NCBI GenBank assembly: GCA_963755815.1
Contig: CAVWLF010000021.1
Coordinates: 57,931 to 121,930 of the forward strand
Direction of reading: 5' to 3'
DNA length: 64,000 bases
From: Palsa-506 sp963755815
Lineage (GTDB): Bacteria > Actinomycetota > Actinomycetes > Streptosporangiales > Streptosporangiaceae
This document shows, piece after piece, positions 9,069 through 14,997 of the stretch (position 1 is its first letter; each line of letters starts with the position of its first letter). The translations under genes and the position numbers were made by a program. The notes beneath the pieces are model-generated. The model was not told the DNA's origin. It saw only the letters and a program-made list of their open reading frames with translations, and did not search any database.

Positions 9069-10211
9069 ATGGGTGAGCCGAGCCGTCCCCTGCTGCCGGT
9101 ATGGCGGCCAGGCGATGACGGTGAGGCGGAGCCCGCAGCGCCGGGGCTCGCCCGGGAGCCGCCGGTCCCCCCGGCCGAGCCGTCCTGGCCGAATGTGCTG
9201 GCCACCACGATCCGGCTCTGGCTGGAGCGCCGGGGGCTGCGCAGGCCAGCCGCCCCGGCCGCCGGGCCAAGGTCGGCCTGGCGCAGATTCGGCCTGCTCG
9301 GCCTGGTGCTCGTGATCTTCGCCGCGGGCGCGCTGACCGTCGCGCTGGTCCGGCAGGCGTCACTGGGTCACCCGGCGGATCCTGGCGGCGGAAGCCTGCG
9401 GGCGGCCGCCGCGGCCCGGGCGGATGCCGCGGGCTGGGTAATCGGTCAGGTCAGCCGGGGCGCGATCGTGGCCTGCGATCCGGTTATGTGCTCGGCTCTG
9501 CAGGCCCGCGGCTTCCCGGCCGGGAACCTGCTGCCCCTGGGCCCGTCGGCTGGTGATCCGCTCGGCTCCACCGTCGTGGTGGCGACAGCGGCGGTGCGCA
9601 ATCAGTTCGCCGGCCGGCTGGCCAGCGAGTACGCGCCCGTGGTCCTGGTCAGCTTCGGGTCGGGAACCGCCCGGGTGCAGATCCTGGTGACGGCGCAGGA
9701 CGGTGCCGTGGCCTACCGGCAGGAACTGCGGGCCGATGTGCGGGCCCGGCAGGCGGGCGGCGCGAGGCTGCTCGGCAACTCCGGCATCACGTATTCGGCG
9801 CAGGCCCGTGCGGCCCTCGCCGCCGGGCAGGTCGACGCCCGGCTGCAGATGACCCTGGCGGCCATGGCGCGCTTCCAGCACCTGCAGATCCTGGCGTTCC
9901 GCGGCGCGGGCCCGGGCGCGAGCCCCGGCGTCCCGCTGCGCACCGTCGAGCTGTCGATCCCGGCCGGCCCGGCCGGCCGCGGCTACCTGCAGTCGGCGCT
10001 GGCGCTGCTGCGCGCCCAGCGCGCCCCACTTCTTGCCTCGAGCATGACGACCGCGAGGCTGGCCAGCGGCAGGACCGTCCTGCTCGTTGGATTCGCCGCA
10101 CCGAGCCCGTTCGGGCTACTGCCCGCCGGCTCGCCCGCGACGCACGTGCAGAAGTCACGACATAAGAAGACGCAGTTGCACCACAAAAAGCATGCAAGAC
10201 CTGGGAAATGA
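9069..10211 (+). CDS. Single-pass membrane protein, function unknown
   Basis: 380 residues. A Pro/Ala-rich cytoplasmic N-terminus (1-70) is followed by one membrane segment (about 74-95) and an extracytoplasmic domain of about 260 residues, with ACDPVMCSALQARG near residue 140 holding two cysteines. The last 22 residues are strongly basic and histidine-rich (HKK, HHKKH). I recognise the type as a conserved actinobacterial hypothetical but no named domain. The ATG at 9069 is chosen because of the G-run before it. It lies 40 bases before the DUF4397/sortase pair and is likely co-transcribed, suggesting a cell-surface role. Confidence 0.75.
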   Translation: MGEPSRPLLPVWRPGDDGEAEPAAPGLAREPPVPPAEPSWPNVLATTIRLWLERRGLRRPAAPAAGPRSAWRRFGLLGLVLVIFAAGALTVALVRQASLGHPADPGGGSLRAAAAARADAAGWVIGQVSRGAIVACDPVMCSALQARGFPAGNLLPLGPSAGDPLGSTVVVATAAVRNQFAGRLASEYAPVVLVSFGSGTARVQILVTAQDGAVAYRQELRADVRARQAGGARLLGNSGITYSAQARAALAAGQVDARLQMTLAAMARFQHLQILAFRGAGPGASPGVPLRTVELSIPAGPAGRGYLQSALALLRAQRAPLLASSMTTARLASGRTVLLVGFAAPSPFGLLPAGSPATHVQKSRHKKTQLHHKKHARPGK

Positions 10212-10251
10212 CTGGCCAGAGGGCCCGTCATGGGAGGGGAAGAGGCACCAA

Positions 10252-11148
10252 ATGAGACTTACCGGGAATATAGGGCGACCAGCCAGGCTGGCCGCGGTCC
10301 TCGCACTGGCACTCGGGCTGGCCGGGTTCGCCGCGCCGGCCGCGTTCGCGTCGGCCGCCGGATCGGCGTCGGCTACCGTCCCCGCGGCGGCGCGCGTGGG
10401 CTGGCTGCGGCTTGCGCACCTGTCACCGAACACTCCTGCGGTAGACGTCTACCTGTACTCGTTCGGCGACCCCAGCGCGATGGTGGTGGTGAAGCACGTC
10501 ACCTACGGCACCGTCTCGGGCTATCAGTCGGTTCCGGTCGGCGAGTACACCGTGGCGATGCGCGGGGCGGGCGCTCCGGCTGGCTCCAAGCCGGTGCTGT
10601 CCACCACCGTCAACGTGGTGGCCGGACAGACCTACACGGTGGCCGGCATGGGCCCGGCCTCCGGCTTGCGGCTGCAGATTCTCCGGGACCGGCTGATAAC
10701 CCCCCGGGGCAAGGCACTGGTCCGGATCATCCAGGCCTCGCTGCAGCAGCACAAGGTCACGGTGACCGCGGGCTCGAAGGTACTCGCGCACAGCCTCGCG
10801 TTCGCCTCGGTGACCTCCTACCAGACGGTCAACCCGGGAACGTGGCATGTGCGCGCGGCCGGCGAGACCGGCAGCGCCAGCAAGAGCATCAAGCTGGCGG
10901 CCGGCACCGTCCACACCCTGGTCATCCTCGACGACCCGGGTCACCTGTCGATCGACGACCTGATCGACGCGGCGGGCAGCCGGGTGCTGCCCACTGGCGG
11001 CGCGGCCACGGGCTTCGGCGGCACCGCCGGGATCCCGGCCTCCTCGCCGATTCCTTGGCTGCTCACGCTGGCGGCTGGGATGCTGGTCACGATGGCCGGG
11101 ATCGCCCGGATCCGGCGGTCGCGGAACGCCGCCCTGCGCGTGAGGTGA
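10252..11148 (+). CDS. DUF4397 surface protein with non-canonical sorting signal
   Basis: 298 residues. A Sec signal peptide (about 1-36, Ala-rich, likely cleaved after AFA) is followed by a DUF4397 beta-rich domain (LRLAHLSPNTPAVDVYL near residue 50). The C-terminus carries VLPTGGAATGFGG (about 243-255), then a 20-residue hydrophobic segment and a basic tail ending RNAALRVR. That is the layout of a sortase substrate, although the pentapeptide is not classical LPxTG. The ATG at 10252 follows GGGAGGGGAAGAGG (10232-10245). Only one base separates it from the class F sortase gene, a strong hint of an enzyme/substrate pair. The role of DUF4397 is unknown. Confidence 0.85.
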   Translation: MRLTGNIGRPARLAAVLALALGLAGFAAPAAFASAAGSASATVPAAARVGWLRLAHLSPNTPAVDVYLYSFGDPSAMVVVKHVTYGTVSGYQSVPVGEYTVAMRGAGAPAGSKPVLSTTVNVVAGQTYTVAGMGPASGLRLQILRDRLITPRGKALVRIIQASLQQHKVTVTAGSKVLAHSLAFASVTSYQTVNPGTWHVRAAGETGSASKSIKLAAGTVHTLVILDDPGHLSIDDLIDAAGSRVLPTGGAATGFGGTAGIPASSPIPWLLTLAAGMLVTMAGIARIRRSRNAALRVR

Positions 11149-11149
11149 G

Positions 11150-11887
11150 ATGACGAAACCGGCCGGCCGGCACGCCGGGGCGCCTCGCCGCGACGTGCCC
11201 GCCGCGCCCCCGCGGCAGCGGCACCGCCGCCTGCGTCCCGTCAGCCGGCGGGGGGCGGTGGCGGTGCTGCTCTGCGGGCTGCTCGCGATCGGAGTGGGCG
11301 CGTGCGGCTACGTCGTGGTCAGCCAGTCGGGTCGCGCGGCCGTGGTGCCGCACGGCAAGCCGAAGTTCGTCGCGGTCCCGCGCGGTAAGCGGGCGCCGGT
11401 GCCGAAGCCGTCCGGCGGCGAGCAGGTCGCCCGGCCGGCCAGCCTGATCATCCCCTCGATCGGCGTCAAGACCAGGCTGATCAGGCTCGGCGTCACGTCG
11501 TCGGGCGCCCTGCAGGTGCCGGTCAGCACGACGGTGGCCGGCTGGTACACGCGCAGCCCGCGGCCGGGCGCGATCGGCTCCTCGATCATCGCCGGGCACA
11601 TCGATTCATACCTCGGCCCCGGGATCTTCTTCCGGCTGCGGCAGATGCAGAAGGGCGAGAAGATCTACGTCCGGCGGACGAACGGGTCAGTGGCCGTCTT
11701 CCGGGTCACCGCGAAGCACATGTACCTGAAGGCCCGCTTCCCCACCGCGGACGTGTACGGGCCGGCGCCGACCGCGCAGCTGAGGCTGATTACCTGCGGC
11801 GGCACGTTCGACCGGGCCACCGGCCACTACCTCAGCAACGTCATCGTCTTCGCGACGCTGATCAGTGACCCGGGCCGGCGTCACTGA
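11150..11887 (+). CDS. Class F sortase
   Basis: 245-residue cysteine transpeptidase anchored by one N-terminal membrane segment (about 34-55), active site outside the cell. Catalytic His150 lies in AGHID, Cys216 in LITCGG, and a candidate Arg222 follows in FDRATGH; the GPGIFFRL segment after the His is typical of class F. Likely attaches the DUF4397 protein encoded one base upstream to the cell wall. Its stop overlaps the convergent oxidoreductase gene by 7 bases. Class assignment is from motif pattern, not from a profile search. Confidence 0.88.
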   Translation: MTKPAGRHAGAPRRDVPAAPPRQRHRRLRPVSRRGAVAVLLCGLLAIGVGACGYVVVSQSGRAAVVPHGKPKFVAVPRGKRAPVPKPSGGEQVARPASLIIPSIGVKTRLIRLGVTSSGALQVPVSTTVAGWYTRSPRPGAIGSSIIAGHIDSYLGPGIFFRLRQMQKGEKIYVRRTNGSVAVFRVTAKHMYLKARFPTADVYGPAPTAQLRLITCGGTFDRATGHYLSNVIVFATLISDPGRRH

Positions 11888-13002
11888 GATCCGCTCCCGG
11901 CGGCGGCCGGCGCGCTGAAGCGGCCGAGGCCGAACCGGGCAATCTCCGGCTCCGGCAGCTGGCCGTCGGCCAGGCTGGCCAGCCAGCCGCCGAGCAGCGG
12001 CCCGAACTTGAAACCATGCCCCGACGTCCCGCTGCCGATCACGATCCGGCCCGTCCGGTCCACGATGAAGTCATCATCGGGGGTGTTGTCGTAGATGCAG
12101 CGCTCGGTCCGCACCGGCTGCGGGCGGAAACCCGGCAGGTATTGTTCCGCGAACCTGGCCAGCCGCCCGGTCAGGCTGGCCTCCCCGTCCTGGCCCTGGC
12201 GGTCCGGATCCGCGGCCGGCCCGCTGTGATGCAGCCCGATCTTGTAGAGCGGCGAGTCCGGCACCGGCAGCCCGTAGGGCGCCGGCGCCAGGGCGGCGGA
12301 ATAGCGGATGAAGATCGGCATCTCCGGCGGCGGCTGGCCGGCCGGCGCGAGGTAGGCGACCTGCTCCAGCGTGGGTGCCGACGGCACGATGATCCCCGCG
12401 GTGGCGAGCAGCCGCGCCGTCCACGGCCCGGCGCAGACGATAACCTGGCCCGCGGTCAGCACGCGCCCTCCGCCGGTGCGGAGGGTGACCTGCCGGCCGT
12501 CATCCTCGATGCCGGTGACCCGGACTCCGGTCCGGACCTGCGGCGTGGCCGCAGCGAGCGCACGCAGCGCCTGGTCGGCGGCGATCACGCAGGACTCGGG
12601 TTCCAGCAGGGCGGGCCCGCCGACGGCGATCCCCGGGAACCTGGCCGCCACCTCGCCGGCCGGCAGCAGCTCGCACGGCGCGTCCGCGCGGCGCATGCCG
12701 TCCTGGACCGCGTGCAGCCCGTCGCCGAAGGTCAGGTGCGCGGTGGGCCGCAGGATCCGATGGCCCGACTCATCCTCAAGGTCACGCCACAGTTCCCTGG
12801 CGCGCCGGGCCATCGCCACATAGCCGGGGTCGTCGTAGCCGGCCCGGAAGATGCGGCAGCTGCCGTGTGAGCCCCCGCCCGGGTGGCCGACCCCGGCCTG
12901 CTCAAGGACGAGGACGTCACGTCCGCGGCCGGCCAGCGCGCGCCCGGCGGCCAGCCCGAGCAGGCCGGCGCCAACGACGATGAACTCGTGATCCGGGGGC
13001 AT
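11881..13002 (-). CDS. MSOX/MTOX-like FAD-dependent amine oxidase
   Basis: 373 residues. The dinucleotide-binding GAGLLG lies at 11-16, with an acidic strand end (VLVLEQ) at about 34-39. GSHGSCRIFR (about 50) matches the His/Arg substrate region of monomeric sarcosine oxidase. Near the C-terminus, ERCIYDNTPDDDF contains a Cys at the position that binds FAD covalently in sarcosine and N-methyltryptophan oxidases, followed by GTSGHGFKFGP. Probably oxidises an N-methyl or secondary amine, giving H2O2. The ATG at 13002 overlaps the stop of the MBL gene (TGATG), so the two are coupled. Exact substrate unknown. Confidence 0.85.
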   Translation of the reverse strand: MPPDHEFIVVGAGLLGLAAGRALAGRGRDVLVLEQAGVGHPGGGSHGSCRIFRAGYDDPGYVAMARRARELWRDLEDESGHRILRPTAHLTFGDGLHAVQDGMRRADAPCELLPAGEVAARFPGIAVGGPALLEPESCVIAADQALRALAAATPQVRTGVRVTGIEDDGRQVTLRTGGGRVLTAGQVIVCAGPWTARLLATAGIIVPSAPTLEQVAYLAPAGQPPPEMPIFIRYSAALAPAPYGLPVPDSPLYKIGLHHSGPAADPDRQGQDGEASLTGRLARFAEQYLPGFRPQPVRTERCIYDNTPDDDFIVDRTGRIVIGSGTSGHGFKFGPLLGGWLASLADGQLPEPEIARFGLGRFSAPAAAGSGSQ

Positions 13003-13667
13003 CACCAGCCCCGGGCGCGCCATTCCGGCACGTGCGGGCGCTCGGTGCCGATGGTCGTGTCCCCGCCGTGCCCCGGGTACACCCAGGTGCCGTCCGGCAG
13101 CTCGCCGAATATTCGCCCTTCCAGGTCGTCGATGAGCTGGCCGAACCGCTTCGGGTCGCCCTGGGTGTTGCCCGGGCCGCCGGGGAACAGCGAGTCGCCG
13201 GTGAACAGGTGCGGTTCCGCGGCCAGCGCGCCGCCCGCGTCGTAGCACAGCGCGATGCTGCCGGGCGTATGGCCGCGCAGGTGGATGACCGACAGCCGCG
13301 CCTCGCCCACGGTCACCGTGTCACCGTGGCTGACCAGGTCAGTGACCGGTACCGGCAGCTCCGGCGCGTCCTCGGGGTGGGCCACGGTCGCGGCCCCGGT
13401 GGCTTCCTGCACTTCGCGCAGGGCCTCCCAGTGATCCCGGTGCCGGTGCGTGGTGACGATCTTGGCTGGCGGGGTGTCGCCGATCAGCGTGAGCAGCGTG
13501 CCTGCCTCGTTCGCCGCGTCGATCAGCAGCAGCTCGCCGGTGCTCGTGCAGCGCAGCAGGTAAGCGTTGTTGTTCATGGGGCCCACGGCCACCTTGGTGA
13601 TGGCCAGCCCGGGAAGCTCCCTGGTCTCGGCCGGCCCGCCGACGGTCACGTCTCCTGTGTAGCTCAT
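13002..13667 (-). CDS. Metallo-beta-lactamase fold hydrolase (glyoxalase II-like)
   Basis: 221 residues. The metal-binding HRHRDH is at residues 74-79, further ligands appear in LRGHTPGS and FTGDSLF, and a last His in YPGHGGDT. Binuclear zinc or iron hydrolases of this type cleave thioesters or related bonds. The neighbour encoded 9 bases upstream is a mycothiol-dependent enzyme family member, so a mycothiol-conjugate substrate is plausible but inferred. The MBL-mycothiol enzyme-uvrA neighbourhood recurs in streptomycetes. It lacks the C-terminal domain of classical glyoxalase II. Confidence 0.87.
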   Translation of the reverse strand: MSYTGDVTVGGPAETRELPGLAITKVAVGPMNNNAYLLRCTSTGELLLIDAANEAGTLLTLIGDTPPAKIVTTHRHRDHWEALREVQEATGAATVAHPEDAPELPVPVTDLVSHGDTVTVGEARLSVIHLRGHTPGSIALCYDAGGALAAEPHLFTGDSLFPGGPGNTQGDPKRFGQLIDDLEGRIFGELPDGTWVYPGHGGDTTIGTERPHVPEWRARGW

Positions 13668-13676
13668 GCTGAATTC

Positions 13677-14489
13677 CTACCACGCCGGCAGGACCGGCAG
13701 TGGCCCGGGCGGCTCGGCGGTCAGCCCGCGGCCAGCGCTGCGGCCGATCAGCCAGGCGAACAGCAGCCAGGCCGGCCCGGAGATGCGCACGCCCGGCTGC
13801 GGTGCCCCGCCGTGGCCGGCCGCGGCCGTGCCTATCTGGTACTCCCGGCCCGCGTCGGCCTGGCCCGCGGCGCCGGCCTGGCGCGGGTCGCTGGCCTGGC
13901 CCGGGTCGCCGCCGGTCACGCGGAGCTGCGCGGGCGGCACGTCCGCCCGCTGGGCGAACTCCCCGGCGACGGACTCCAGCCCATCGGCGGCGAACCAGCC
14001 GGGCCAGTCCGCGGGCTGGTACCCGGCGGCCAGATCGACATGGTGGATCTCCACCTCGGACAGCCGCCGGGCGAGCGTGTACCAGGCCGGATGCCCCCGC
14101 CCGCGTACGCCGTGGACGGCGACCGGCCAGCGGGAGCCCGGCATGCTAGCCGCCTCGGCCAGGAACGCCTCGGCCGAGTCGCGCAGGTCGGCCAGCAGCG
14201 CCGCCGCTGGCCGGCCCGCTCCGGCCTCGATGCCCTCATCGCGGGCCTGCTGGCTGGGGTACTGCGGGGTCACTACGCCCGTGCGGGCCCAGATCAGCAG
14301 GTTACGCAGCCCGTCGGCGTTCCGGGCCAGGTGCGTGAGCACATGCCCGCGGCTCCAGCCCGGCAGCGCCGAGGGCTCCCGGGCCTGGCCGTCGGTCAGC
14401 CCGGCGGCGGTGGCCAGCAGGCGGCCGGTCGCGTCGGCTATCCGGCTCTGCAGGAGCTGGATCTGCTGCTCACCAGGAACATCGTCCAT
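13677..14489 (-). CDS. Mycothiol-dependent maleylpyruvate isomerase family protein
   Basis: 270-residue DinB/MDMPI-fold protein. The predicted metal ligands are visible: a His in PGWSRGHVLTHL near residue 50, and Glu/His in SEVEIHHVDL near residue 165. A C-terminal domain carries an Ala/Gly/Gln-rich insert (about 205-225). These proteins use mycothiol as cofactor; only a few have a known reaction (maleylpyruvate isomerisation). I chose the ATG at 14489 because GGGAG precedes it by 5 bases. First gene of a three-gene reverse operon with the MBL hydrolase and the amine oxidase. One of three such paralogues in this window. Confidence 0.83.
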   Translation of the reverse strand: MDDVPGEQQIQLLQSRIADATGRLLATAAGLTDGQAREPSALPGWSRGHVLTHLARNADGLRNLLIWARTGVVTPQYPSQQARDEGIEAGAGRPAAALLADLRDSAEAFLAEAASMPGSRWPVAVHGVRGRGHPAWYTLARRLSEVEIHHVDLAAGYQPADWPGWFAADGLESVAGEFAQRADVPPAQLRVTGGDPGQASDPRQAGAAGQADAGREYQIGTAAAGHGGAPQPGVRISGPAWLLFAWLIGRSAGRGLTAEPPGPLPVLPAW

Positions 14490-14530
14490 AGCACTCCCAT
14501 CGTCGTCCTCCGGGTCATCCTCCCGCACCA

Positions 14531-14575
14531 CCCGGCCAGGCCGTCCGCTCGGGGGCGCCCGGCCAGGCCGTCCGC
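14531..14575. repeat. Perfect 18-bp direct repeat upstream of the mycothiol-enzyme gene
   Basis: CCCGGCCAGGCCGTCCGC occurs at 14531-14548 and again at 14558-14575 (period 27). It lies in the 508-base gene-free stretch 14490-14997 between the divergent mycothiol-enzyme gene and uvrA. I see no credible gene in that stretch: the open frames there are short, low-complexity or overlap uvrA. Confidence 0.8.
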
Positions 14576-14617
14576 CCGGGGCGCGCCGCTCGCAGCCAGG
14601 GCGCCCCCCGGTTTCAT

Positions 14618-14663
14618 GATCCCGAAGGATTGGCGCCACGGGTGACGCGAATCCTCCGGGATC
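14618..14663. promoter_or_regulatory. 14-bp inverted repeat between divergent genes
   Basis: GATCCCGAAGGATT (14618-14631) is mirrored by AATCCTCCGGGATC (14650-14663): 13 of 14 positions pair, around an 18-base loop. The arms are AT-richer than the flanks. It lies about 130 bases upstream of the reverse gene start and 335 bases upstream of uvrA. It could be an operator for a dimeric repressor or a transcript hairpin; nothing in the sequence decides between these. Confidence 0.5.
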
Positions 14664-14762
14664 CCCTGGCCGGGCGGCGGCACCCACGGGAATGGACGGA
14701 CGCGCGGACGCGTTGCCGTACCGGTGCGAGTGCCGAGGCGGGACGGCCCTGGTGTCGTTGCA

Positions 14763-14868
14763 CACGGGAGGCCCGGCTCCGGCCGCGGGAGACCGGCTCA
14801 GCACGCGGGAGACCCGGTGCCGCAGGCGGGAACCCGGAACCGCCCCGCGGGAGACCCGGGAAACCCGG
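14763..14868. repeat. Five-copy phased repeat array (20-21 bp) upstream of uvrA
   Basis: Imperfect copies begin at 14763, 14784, 14804, 14825 and 14846. The shared core is CGCGGGAGACCCGG, itself a near-palindrome (CGGG-aga-CCCG). Copies 2, 3 and 5 are closest to each other; copies 1 and 4 diverge. Spacing of 20-21 bases places every copy on the same face of the helix. Array ends about 130 bases before the uvrA start. No spacer sequences, so it is not a CRISPR array. Confidence 0.7.
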
Positions 14869-14997
14869 GCCGCCTCGTGAAGCACCGCGTTTTGTCAGAC
14901 CCCCCGGATACGATGAAGACGTCCCCCGACGCTGGGGGAACTTGCCTGCGTTATCCCGGAGAACTTCGTTTCCTGACCCTCGGAGAACTGAGCGGAA

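Noticed and set aside
14763..14868. Possible CRISPR array
   Set aside because: Repeats are imperfect and abut one another without unique spacers; no cas genes are present.
14930..14960. LexA-like box before uvrA (GAACTTCGTTTC)
   Set aside because: Only about 7 of 12 consensus positions match, no better than chance in this context.
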